DNA from: JBBSBY01 sp038205805 | GTDB taxonomy: Bacteria > Desulfobacterota > Desulfomonilia > Desulfomonilales > Desulfomonilaceae | Assembly: GCA_038205805.1 (NCBI GenBank) | Contig: JBBRBO010000064.1 | Location: 1 to 20,851, forward strand | Direction: 5' to 3' | DNA: 20,851 bases | Part shown: positions 7,202 through 14,388 of the stretch, in pieces | Layout: each line of letters starts with the position of its first letter | Position numbering within the stretch: the first letter of the stretch is position 1 | The notes under the pieces: generated by a model | What the model saw: the letters and a program-made list of their open reading frames with translations, nothing else | The model's database searches: none | What the model was told of the DNA's origin: nothing | Translations under genes and position numbers: made by a program

Positions 7202-8599
7202 ATGATTGTTTGTAAGTGTGCGTCTGATTTTAAGAAGATTCTAATAATTTCAATCAGGAATTTTCTTTTTCTTGCGATCTGTTGCGCGGTGATGCTGCCG
7301 GCGACGCAGCTTTCCGCTCAAGCGCAAATTCTACCGCAGACGGCCCCGAAGCCCCCGGAAACCTCCCCGGCCAAGGACCGCGTGCTCTCCGTTAAATCGG
7401 TTTCCGACGGCGAGTTGCAAAACAAGCTGAAAAGAGTTCTTGAAAACATAGATGATTTCAAGAAAGTGAAAGTAAGCGTCCAAGACGGAGTGGTAACACT
7501 TCAAGGCGTGGTCACCAGGTCGGAGACCGAGAAGAAAGTGGAAAACTTGATCAGCCGCTTCGAGGGAGTGCTCTATGTCAACAACAAGATCACGGATGAG
7601 GCGGACATCGAGAATCGTATCGTCCCGGTAATGGCTCGCCTCCGCAAGTACGTAGCGACGTTTATAAACAAGTTGCCGTTATTTGCTATAGCTATACCGG
7701 TGTTTCTCCTGTTTCTGTTCGTGGGTAAACTCGCCGGCGCCGTCATCATGAGATTTTCATGGTTCGGCGAGAACCGCCTCGCCCGCAATCTGCTCGCACG
7801 AGCGGTCACAACGATCTTTATTTTCTCGGGGCTTCTCCTGGCCCTCGACATCATCGACATAACCTCTTTGGTGGGAGCCGTCGTCGGAATCGCAGGTTTG
7901 GGAGGTTTGGCTTTGGGTTTTGCGTTCCGCGACATCATGGAGAACTATCTTGCCGGTATCCTCATGAGCCTGAGAAGACCTTTCGCGATCAACGACTACG
8001 TATCCGTGGCGGGCTTCGAAGGCAAGGTTGTACGCATGACGTCACGGGAGCTTATCCTCATGACCTACGAGTGGAATCAGGTGATTATCCCAAATGCCAC
8101 CGTGTTCAAGAGCGTGCTCACCAATTTCACCAGGAACCGTCTTCGGCAATTTACTATCGAAGTCGGTGTAGGATTCGCTGAGAAGCTGCCTCGCGTGCGG
8201 GAGATCGGGCTTAAAGCCCTGCAGGATATGGCGGGAGTGGCCGATAACCCTGGGCCGCTCATGAGCGTAGTCAAGCTCGGCGACTTCAGCGTCATCGTGA
8301 AGTTCTTCGCCTGGGTGGATCAAAGCTCGGCCGACTACCTCAAGGTGAGGAGTGAAGCCACTCGCACCATTAAAGAGACATTCGACAACGCGAACATCAA
8401 CATGCCTCTTCCTGCAAGCGTCGTGCAGGTGAAGTCGTTCGAGGAAGCTCAAGATAAAAAGATAGAGGTCGCCAGACCTGAAGTTGCCACCAAACACAGC
8501 GACGTGCAGATCGACACGCAACTGAGCAAGAAAGTGGCCAAGGAAGCGTCATCGGAAAAAAACTTGCTGAAGGAGGGAGAAGACTCCGGCGTCAAGTAA
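7202..8599 (+). CDS. MscS-family mechanosensitive channel with N-terminal BON domain
   Basis: Inner-membrane channel of the small-conductance mechanosensitive family, which releases solutes at osmotic downshock. The 465-residue protein begins with a signal-like hydrophobic segment (residues 12-38, ending near SAQAQ), then a Pro-rich linker, a BON domain (about 68-132; KVKVSVQDGVVTLQGVV), two membrane helices (about 157-183 and 200-222) and the pore helix TM3 (about 224-250) with the Gly/Ala pattern GAVVGIAGLGGLALGFAFRD. After that come the typical PFAINDYV, the beta domain and a charged C-terminal tail (about 405-465). ATG at 7202 is preceded by GAGGAA. BON domains are thought to bind membranes or phospholipid, so the periplasmic N-terminus may sense or anchor the envelope. 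It is convergent with nifB. Confidence 0.9.
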   Translation: MIVCKCASDFKKILIISIRNFLFLAICCAVMLPATQLSAQAQILPQTAPKPPETSPAKDRVLSVKSVSDGELQNKLKRVLENIDDFKKVKVSVQDGVVTLQGVVTRSETEKKVENLISRFEGVLYVNNKITDEADIENRIVPVMARLRKYVATFINKLPLFAIAIPVFLLFLFVGKLAGAVIMRFSWFGENRLARNLLARAVTTIFIFSGLLLALDIIDITSLVGAVVGIAGLGGLALGFAFRDIMENYLAGILMSLRRPFAINDYVSVAGFEGKVVRMTSRELILMTYEWNQVIIPNATVFKSVLTNFTRNRLRQFTIEVGVGFAEKLPRVREIGLKALQDMAGVADNPGPLMSVVKLGDFSVIVKFFAWVDQSSADYLKVRSEATRTIKETFDNANINMPLPASVVQVKSFEEAQDKKIEVARPEVATKHSDVQIDTQLSKKVAKEASSEKNLLKEGEDSGVK

Positions 8600-8897
8600 G
8601 CGACGCTTCGTTCACCCACAACCCCTGCGTCGGGCCACGAACTCAGCCGCCGTGTACAAAATAGATACCCGCGCCTCTCATGAGGAACGCGGTTGTTTAG
8701 GACGCCTTAAGCCTTCAGCGTACGTTGATTCGCCTTTGGGTAAAAAGTAAGGGAGAACCCCCCGGCCGGCGGATTCTCCCCCAGAATGGCTTTGGTAGTG
8801 GTTTATCGGGTGTAACTCGGCTCTGCATCCGGTGAACGGTAACTGCCGTCTCTCTTTCAAACGGGAGAGAGAGCAATCCGATCGTTGAAGCTTACGT
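8600..8897. other. Convergent intergenic region with a strong hairpin at 8751-8780
   Basis: About 300 bp between mscS and repeat copy 4. The clear structure is GGGAGAA (8751-8757) with TTCTCCC (8774-8780), enclosing a GC-rich CC/GG inner stem. It resembles the outer hairpin of the repeat (GGGGAGAACC/GGTTCTCCCC) but lacks the rest of the unit, and no T-run follows. A second inverted repeat (CTCTCTTT with GGGAGAGAG) lies near 8855-8875. A 75-codon frame on the - strand (8678-8905) shows no sign of being real. Confidence 0.45.
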
Positions 8898-9137
8898 TGT
8901 TCCAATGAGTATCTACTACTTTTTATAGGGCAAATGAGTAATATTGGTAAAATCTTTTTTGTAAAGTAGGCTTTTCTAACGGCCTTCTAAGCACATTTAT
9001 TATTCGCCCAGCTCCCGTTTCTCTTTGAGAAATGGAAGCTGGGCAATTTTAAAAGTTTTTGGAAAGGGGTTTGGGGAGAATCCTTTTTTCAAAAAGGTTC
9101 TCCCCAATATTAATTCTTTGCCGGTGAATCCGGGTCA
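8898..9137 (-). repeat. Dispersed hairpin repeat, copy 4, overlapping the nifB stop
   Basis: The left boundary is approximate because that terminal inverted repeat has diverged (TTCCAATGAG near 8899). The core is clear: GAGTAATATTGGTAAAATC, an inner hairpin at 9006-9044, the outer hairpin GGGGAGAATCC...GGTTCTCCCC (about 9074-9107), then AATATTAATTCTTTG. The inner hairpin has a completely different arm sequence (GCCCAGCT with AGCTGGGC) but the same shape as the GCCGAAA/TTTCGGC arms elsewhere. On the - strand the unit begins TGACCCGGATTCACCGGC, and that TGA is the nifB stop codon. It is placed to act as the transcript end of the nif operon, although no T-run follows the hairpin. Confidence 0.75.
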
Positions 9138-10403
9138 CCCGCAGCCGTTGCCCGTGCCGCAACATGCTTTGTCTTTGCGGCCGCCCATGCTGCGCGCCTT
9201 CCATACGGTGGTTGCGGCGCCTTTGTAGACGGCATCGAGTCCTTGCTGTATAAGGCCGCTCATTTCCACGGGCGTAATACGCTTGTCCAGTAGAGTTTTG
9301 CGCGGGGTTTCGCCTATGCCGGCCACCAGGACCGCTCGGCAGTCGCTGAGGATCTCCGCCAGACGGAGCCATCTGTCCGTGCCGCCACCCGGTTTAGGGG
9401 CCGGACGGGTTTCGACAAACTTGAATGTATCCCCGGACTTCGTCCAAATCTGTAGCTGTTCCGCCTCGCCCAGGTGACGATTCACCAACATGCCCTCCAT
9501 TGTGGCTACGGCCACATATGGTTTGGACGGAGTATTCGAGGGCACGGAGCCGCTACATGCGGACAACTGCGCCCGAAACTGGGACGTGCGATCTTTATCA
9601 AGGAGCCCCACTGCGTCGGCTCGGCAGCGGGTGCAGTGTTTCATTTGCGGGAGTAGTTCCTCGGCCTCGGCCCGCACCTTCTTCATGAGAGCGGCATCCG
9701 GTTCAGGGATGTTCTCGAAGGGCGTGCCGGCATTGGGGAACATGGGCATACAGTTATGGATGTCCGCTCCCAGTTCCGAGATCTTTTCGGCGACGGATCG
9801 CACGTGATGATCGTTGACTCCGGGCACTACGATGGTGTTGACCTTGACCACAATGTCGTGGGCCTTGAGCGCCGCTATGGCTGCAAGACCACGCTCGATC
9901 ATTAATTCAGCCGCCTTTTCGCCGCGGTAGATGAGCTTGCCGTCTCGTATCCAGGCATAGATGTTTTTCCCGACTTGGGGATCTACGGCGTTTAAGGTCA
10001 CGGTGACATGGCTGACGCCTATTTCCGCCAGCTCGGGGATGTACGGCCCTATGTTGAGACCATTGGTCGCCAAGCACAGGAGCAAATCCGGGAAGTTTTT
10101 CCTTACGAGCCGCAACGTTTCCATTGTGCGCTCCGGGTCCGCAAAGGCGTCGCCGGGTCCGGCTATACCCGCCACGGTAATCTCGGGGCAGCGCTCCAGG
10201 ACGTCCTGGAGGTAATCAACCGCGCCCTGGGGGGACAGAACCGAAGACGTCACGCCCGGTCTGCTCTCGTTTACGCAGTCATACTTACGATTGCAGTAAT
10301 TGCATTTGATATTACACGCCGGAGCGACAGGTAGGTGCGCTCGGCCGCATTTCCCTTTGGCGTGAACATTGAAACACGGGTGGTTATTTCTATCGCGGCT
10401 CAT
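9135..10403 (-). CDS. nifB: Nitrogenase cofactor biosynthesis protein NifB (radical SAM plus NifX-like domain)
   Basis: Radical-SAM enzyme that inserts the interstitial carbide and builds the 8Fe core NifB-co, the first committed step of FeMo-co synthesis. From the ATG at 10403 (upstream AAGGAGCC, 6-7 nt away) it is 422 residues. The radical-SAM motif CNIKCNYC is at Cys30, 34 and 37, with further conserved cysteines (Cys10, 19, 43 and HCTRC at 257/260) that hold the accessory clusters. AGPGDAFA and MFPNAGTPFE are family signatures. Residues about 295-395 form a NifX/NafY-like domain. The tail is cysteine-rich (CCGTGNGC). A longer in-frame start at 10448 lacks a better ribosome-binding site. 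It is the last gene of the cluster; nifN ends 49 bp upstream, and the stop codon lies in repeat copy 4. Confidence 0.97.
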   Translation of the reverse strand: MSRDRNNHPCFNVHAKGKCGRAHLPVAPACNIKCNYCNRKYDCVNESRPGVTSSVLSPQGAVDYLQDVLERCPEITVAGIAGPGDAFADPERTMETLRLVRKNFPDLLLCLATNGLNIGPYIPELAEIGVSHVTVTLNAVDPQVGKNIYAWIRDGKLIYRGEKAAELMIERGLAAIAALKAHDIVVKVNTIVVPGVNDHHVRSVAEKISELGADIHNCMPMFPNAGTPFENIPEPDAALMKKVRAEAEELLPQMKHCTRCRADAVGLLDKDRTSQFRAQLSACSGSVPSNTPSKPYVAVATMEGMLVNRHLGEAEQLQIWTKSGDTFKFVETRPAPKPGGGTDRWLRLAEILSDCRAVLVAGIGETPRKTLLDKRITPVEMSGLIQQGLDAVYKGAATTVWKARSMGGRKDKACCGTGNGCG

Positions 10404-10452
10404 GGTTAGGCTCCTTTCCGAAGAACGGGAGGTATGAACTCCCAACATACGG

Positions 10453-11832
10453 CTAAATATATGAATACCCTGTGGTGGAATTTTCCTGTTTCAGTTCGAT
10501 TACCGTGTTGACGATTCGGTCCAGGAGGCCTTGAGCGCCGCGGTATCCCAGATGAAGTGTCCTGTGGCCGCCGAAGCGGTCATGAATAGGGAAGCCCACC
10601 CGAATCAGCGGGATCTTCCATTGACGAGCCATACGGTAGCCCTTGCTGTTCCCGATAACGAGGTCCGGCTTGAGAGCTTCGGCTTCTTCCGCGATGGTGT
10701 AGAAATCCACACCTGTGCGGATCTCCGGGATCTCAGGCGCTACGCCCTCCAGGACTCTCCGTATGGCGGGCTCGAACCCGGCGGCTCGCACGCCCGTAGC
10801 CACCATAATCGGTCGGACGCCGATTTCCGCCAAGAATGCGTTGAGGCCCACCACGAGATCAGGGTCGCCGTAGACCAGGGCTCGTTTCTCGAAGATGTAC
10901 TTGTGGCCGTCCACATACGAATCTATGAGCCTGCCCCGTTCTAGGGCGTGCTTCAGGGGCGTCTCAACGCCGGAGATTGTCTCGAGCGCTTGGAAGAACT
11001 CGTCGGTCTCTCGCAAACCGATGGGAGTTCCCACGGAGTACAAAGGCGTATCGAACTTGTCGTTCAGGAGAGCGCCTGCGCTGAACGATTTGGGCAGCGT
11101 GCCGCCGAATTCGATAGCTCCCTTCGCGTCTCCCAGACCGATGATGTCCGCAACCGGGGTTCCTCCCGAGGGCAGCTTTTCGTATTCCGAGAGGATCGGC
11201 GCATCCAGGCTCAGCGAGATGTCGGGTAAGATAGTCCCGTCCATCGCGAAATCCTCGAGGACTTCACGGAGATAACGTATATCCGCTGGGGAAACAAATC
11301 CCGGAAGCAGAGCCACCTTCTCACTCGGCGCCGATTGAGCGGCCAGTTGCTCGACAATGGCCCGCACCGCCGCATGAAAACCTTCGACGTGCGTGCCTGC
11401 GAAGCTCGGCGTCGAAACATTCACTAATGCGGGAGACCCGTGTTCGGTAATGAATTCCTCGAAACCCGCGCGGAATTCATTCACGATGAGGGGCACGTTG
11501 TCGCCGATGGTTTCCGTGAGGCACGTGGTGGCTATGCCGATCACATCGGCCTCATACTTGTCCATGACGTTTTTGAGCCCGAGTTTCAGGTTTGCGCCGC
11601 CGCCGTACACCGCATGTTTCTCTCCGAGCGACGAGGAGGCTATGTCCATTGGTTCCCGGTAGTGGCTGATGATGTAGCGTCGCATATATGTGGCGCAGCC
11701 CTGGGAACCATGCAGAAACGGAACAGCTCCCTCCACGCCTCGGAAGGCCAGACATGCGCCGAGTGGATTGCACATCTTGCAGGCGTTGGTTGTGGACACA
11801 TACGGTTCCGATTTTGTCTTGGCTTGTTTCAT
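10453..11832 (-). CDS. nifN: Nitrogenase FeMo-co scaffold protein NifN
   Basis: Beta-like subunit of the NifEN scaffold, where NifB-co is matured by addition of Mo and homocitrate. The 459-residue protein has the NifK/NifN fold with ACKMCNPLGACLAFRGVEG at the N-terminus, GSQGCATYMRRYI (Cys46) and ATTCLTETIGDN (Cys104), the order expected for NifN. FAGTHVEGFHAA and the late PLIRVGFPIHDRFGG support it. Unlike in some clostridia it is not fused to NifB. ATG at 11832 is preceded by GAGGTG. The gap back to nifE (about 270 bp) is mostly repeat copy 5; nifB follows 49 bp downstream. Confidence 0.95.
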   Translation of the reverse strand: MKQAKTKSEPYVSTTNACKMCNPLGACLAFRGVEGAVPFLHGSQGCATYMRRYIISHYREPMDIASSSLGEKHAVYGGGANLKLGLKNVMDKYEADVIGIATTCLTETIGDNVPLIVNEFRAGFEEFITEHGSPALVNVSTPSFAGTHVEGFHAAVRAIVEQLAAQSAPSEKVALLPGFVSPADIRYLREVLEDFAMDGTILPDISLSLDAPILSEYEKLPSGGTPVADIIGLGDAKGAIEFGGTLPKSFSAGALLNDKFDTPLYSVGTPIGLRETDEFFQALETISGVETPLKHALERGRLIDSYVDGHKYIFEKRALVYGDPDLVVGLNAFLAEIGVRPIMVATGVRAAGFEPAIRRVLEGVAPEIPEIRTGVDFYTIAEEAEALKPDLVIGNSKGYRMARQWKIPLIRVGFPIHDRFGGHRTLHLGYRGAQGLLDRIVNTVIELKQENSTTGYSYI

Positions 11833-11925
11833 GGTTCACCTCGAACGTGAAATGGTCACCGAAGCGTTTATCGAACAGCGGCCCGCGCCCGCTGGAATGC
11901 CTCCGATGACGCTGTGACCCTTGTC

Positions 11926-12151
11926 TTATACCGATGTGCTTTCAAAAAAAGTAAGATCGGTCGAGCTTTTTTGAAAAGCAGTTTTGTCCAATCTCTTTCT
12001 AGAAATTTGTGATAATCGCCGGAAGCGGAATTTTCTCCTTGAGAAAAGCCGATTCCGGCAATTGCGAAAGTTCTTGGAGAGGGGTTTGGGGAGAAACATC
12101 TTTCAAGAAGGTTCTCCCCAATAGTATTTCTTTGATAACGAATTGGTATTA
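11926..12151 (-). repeat. Dispersed hairpin repeat, copy 5, inside the nif operon
   Basis: Runs from TTATACCGATGTGCTTTC to the end TTGGTATTA, which reads TAATACCAATTCG on the - strand. It contains a small hairpin (GCTTTTTTGAAAAGC near 11965), the inner hairpin at 12018-12059 and the outer hairpin GGGGAGAAAC...GGTTCTCCCC. In the inner hairpin both arms carry a matched change relative to other copies: GCCGGAA with TTCCGGC instead of GCCGAAA with TTTCGGC. It separates nifE from nifN, and its first 49 bases are translated as the end of NifE. Confidence 0.9.
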
Positions 12152-13488
12152 CGTGGAGTAAAGCGCCACACCGGGCTCATAACCGTGGAATAGACTTCCC
12201 TAGCGAAGTTGAGCATCCCAACGAAGCCCTCGAGACTTTCTTTGCGCTCGTGGTTATGATCGCAAAACCCCACGCCGAGCTTGTAGGCAATGGGTCGCTC
12301 CTTGACTCCGCCGACAAAGATGTCAACGTCCTTCTCCTGGAGGAAGGCCGACAATTCCAGGGGATTGGAGTCGTCCACGATGATCGTGCCGTCGTCGGTG
12401 ATCTCGTTGAGTTCGCGGTAGTCTTCTTCCGTGCCGGTTTGCGAACCGACCAAGACGACGTTCATTCCGATGAGCCTGAACGCCTTCACGAGAGAAAACG
12501 CCTTGAACGCGCCGCCCACGTAAATAGCGGCTTTCTTGCCGGTGAGGGCCTGTCGGTATTTCTCCAGCTCAGGGAGGAGAAGATTCACCTCTTCGCGCAC
12601 CAGAGCCGCTGTGCGATCCATGATGTGCGGGTCCTTGTCTGCGAAGAAGCGGGCCGTGTCGTAGAGCGAATCCGCCATGTCCTCGACACCGAAGTACGAC
12701 ACTCGGATAAAGGGCACGCCGTAGGTCTGTTCCATCATCTTTGCGAGGTCGATGGTGGAGCCCGCGCATTGCACCAGGTTGAGAGCGGCTCCGTGGGCTC
12801 GGCGGAGATCCCCTACCCGGCCGTCTCCGGTGATATTGGCCACAACGTGAACGCCCATGCGCTCGAAATATTCCCGGATGATCCAGATTTCTCCGGCGAG
12901 GTTGAAATCGCCGAGGATGTTCACGCTCACGGGAGGAATGTCGGAGATGTCGCCGGTCCCCACGAGCTGAAAGAGCGCTCTACATGCGGCGTTATACCCG
13001 GCCCGTTTGTTTCCCTTGAATCCCTCGGATTCGACTGGGATAACGGGAATGCCCTTTTCAGCGGCCACTCTCTTGCATACGGCGGCCAAGTCATCGCCGA
13101 TGAGACCGACGATGCAGGTGGAGTAGACAAAGGCCGCCTGGGGATGGTGGCGCTCTATAAGTTCAGTGAGCGCGGCATAGAGCTTTTTCTCGCCGCCGAA
13201 GATGATGTCCGTCTCTTGCAGGTCCGTGGAAAAGCTTAGCCTGTGCAATTCGGGGCCTGAAGACAAGGCGCCGCGAATGTCCCAGGTGTAGGCCGCGCAC
13301 CCGATAGGTCCATGAACCAAGTGTAAGGCGTCGGCTATGGGATAGAGCACCACCCGTGAACCACAGAACACGCAGGCTCGTTGGCTGACCGCTCCGGCAA
13401 GGCTGTCTTTGTCACAGTCCATGGCAAAGGGTTGTTCGCCTTTGCGGTGAACCTGATTCGCTCGTTCGGAGAGTATGAAGTCGCTCAT
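12103..13488 (-). CDS. nifE: Nitrogenase FeMo-co scaffold protein NifE, with repeat-encoded C-terminus
   Basis: Alpha-like subunit of the NifEN scaffold for FeMo-co maturation. The 461-residue protein has the NifE signature RACVFCGSRVVLYPIADA (Cys39, Cys42), HGPIGCAAYTWD (Cys64) and YSTCIVGLIGDD (Cys125), plus GFKGNKRAGYNAAC. It runs normally to SPVWRFTPR, about where the family usually ends. The last 15 residues (NTNSLSKKYYWGEPS) and the TGA stop are read from repeat copy 5, so the native end appears to have been replaced. ATG at 13488 has only a weak upstream GGTAAAGAC. It lies about 355 bp downstream of repeat copy 6, the longest non-repeat gap in the cluster, so it may have its own promoter, but I find no sigma-54 site there. 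Confidence 0.95.
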   Translation of the reverse strand: MSDFILSERANQVHRKGEQPFAMDCDKDSLAGAVSQRACVFCGSRVVLYPIADALHLVHGPIGCAAYTWDIRGALSSGPELHRLSFSTDLQETDIIFGGEKKLYAALTELIERHHPQAAFVYSTCIVGLIGDDLAAVCKRVAAEKGIPVIPVESEGFKGNKRAGYNAACRALFQLVGTGDISDIPPVSVNILGDFNLAGEIWIIREYFERMGVHVVANITGDGRVGDLRRAHGAALNLVQCAGSTIDLAKMMEQTYGVPFIRVSYFGVEDMADSLYDTARFFADKDPHIMDRTAALVREEVNLLLPELEKYRQALTGKKAAIYVGGAFKAFSLVKAFRLIGMNVVLVGSQTGTEEDYRELNEITDDGTIIVDDSNPLELSAFLQEKDVDIFVGGVKERPIAYKLGVGFCDHNHERKESLEGFVGMLNFAREVYSTVMSPVWRFTPRNTNSLSKKYYWGEPS

Positions 13489-13843
13489 TGTCTTTACCGT
13501 AGTAACCGGCAGACCGTGAGTTTTCCCGCTTCCGGTGAGAGGGCGAAATTCACCCTTTGGGCCGGGATGGTTCTACACGGTTGCGCTGAGTATTGGTTGA
13601 CCGGGCTTGAGAAGGCTCTGGGTCCGGTGAACGGATTTGCTTTTAACCGAGTGAGTCGGCGGCCGTCCTTTTCAACAGGGACGTGACCGCTTATTCCGAG
13701 TGGTTTCAACACTCGCCGGAACTCGCATGTGCGGTGAATCATGCGGGCTACGGCAAGTATTCAAATTCGGTTGAATCAGTTCGGGGAGGACCTTCTTACG
13801 GGATATTCTCCCCGCTACTCGCCTTTATGGCTACAAATGGGCG
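13489..13843. other. Gap upstream of nifE with a solitary repeat-like hairpin
   Basis: No convincing gene. The 82-codon frame on the - strand at 13494-13742 matches no family I know. At 13783-13813, GGGGAGGA pairs with TTCTCCCC around CCTTCTTACGGGATA, closely resembling the outer hairpin of the dispersed repeat as a lone fragment just outside copy 6. Another stem, ACCGG...CCGGT, lies around 13600-13630. A leader RNA for nifE is possible, but I cannot assign a riboswitch class. Confidence 0.4.
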
Positions 13844-14071
13844 TTATGCCGGCTCGCTTTCAAAGAGCTAAGATTGGTGCAGGTCGTCTTTGTAAGGAGG
13901 TTTTGCCAATCCCTTTCTAAAAAACTTTTGATAATCGCCGAAATGGGCGCTTCTTTTTAAGAAACAATGGTTTCGGCCATTGTAAAAGATCTTGGAGAGG
14001 GGTTCGGGGAGACACTTCTCACAAGAAGGTTCTCCCCGATTCCTACTTCTTTAATCGCAAACCAAGTGTTA
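13844..14071 (-). repeat. Dispersed hairpin repeat, copy 6, inside the nif operon
   Basis: Runs from TTATGCCGGCTCGCTTTC to TCGCAAACCAAGTGTTA. It has an inner hairpin at 13937-13977 (GCCGAAA with TTTCGGC, and CTTCTT with AAGAAA inside) and an outer hairpin GGGGAGAC...GGTTCTCCCC (about 14008-14038). On the - strand it starts TAACACTTGG, and that TAA is the stop codon of the ferredoxin gene. It separates the ferredoxin gene from nifE in the nif transcript. Confidence 0.85.
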
Positions 14072-14371
14072 CGTCAGGAGATACTGCTCCGCCGGTTTGC
14101 CTTCTTCGAGGGCGTCGAGTATTTCGCTGATCGCATCCGTGCCGGTGATTCCGCCGTACCAGTAGGCTTCGGGGTAAATCACCATGACCGGACCTTGCTC
14201 ACACAGGTTCAGGCAGCCCGTTGTGGACACGATGGCGTTCATGTCTCGATCCGCAAGTTCTTCCTGGATAAAGGGAATCAGTTGCAGGGATTCTTTCTTG
14301 ATACATTTTCCCTTGGCTTCAGTCCCACGAAAGCTTGCGCAGACGAGTATATGGTGGTCGGGTTTTTGCAT
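14069..14371 (-). CDS. Thioredoxin-like [2Fe-2S] ferredoxin in the nif operon
   Basis: A 100-residue protein with the cysteine spacing of the thioredoxin-fold [2Fe-2S] ferredoxins: Cys11, Cys23, Cys53 and Cys57 (CASFRG... and STTGCLNLCEQGPVMVIYPE). The family includes the Clostridium pasteurianum [2Fe-2S] ferredoxin, reported to interact with MoFe protein, and the NuoE-like domains. Role here is inferred: an electron carrier or cluster donor for nitrogenase or its assembly. ATG at 14371 follows a strong AAAGGAGG, and nifK ends only 17 bp upstream, so the two genes are surely co-transcribed. Its TAA stop is the first triplet of repeat copy 6. Confidence 0.88.
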   Translation of the reverse strand: MQKPDHHILVCASFRGTEAKGKCIKKESLQLIPFIQEELADRDMNAIVSTTGCLNLCEQGPVMVIYPEAYWYGGITGTDAISEILDALEEGKPAEQYLLT

Positions 14372-14388
14372 ACGGTGTTCCTCCTTTA

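Noticed and set aside
12250..13239. 329-codon frame on the + strand
   Set aside because: Antisense to nifE; a shadow frame.
13489..13843. Riboswitch or group II intron fragment upstream of nifE
   Set aside because: I looked for Moco, c-di-GMP and intron-like conserved cores and saw none; only generic stems remain.
2596..14071. CRISPR array made of the repeats
   Set aside because: The repeats are about 200 bp, dispersed over kilobases and in both orientations, with genes rather than short spacers between them; no cas genes.
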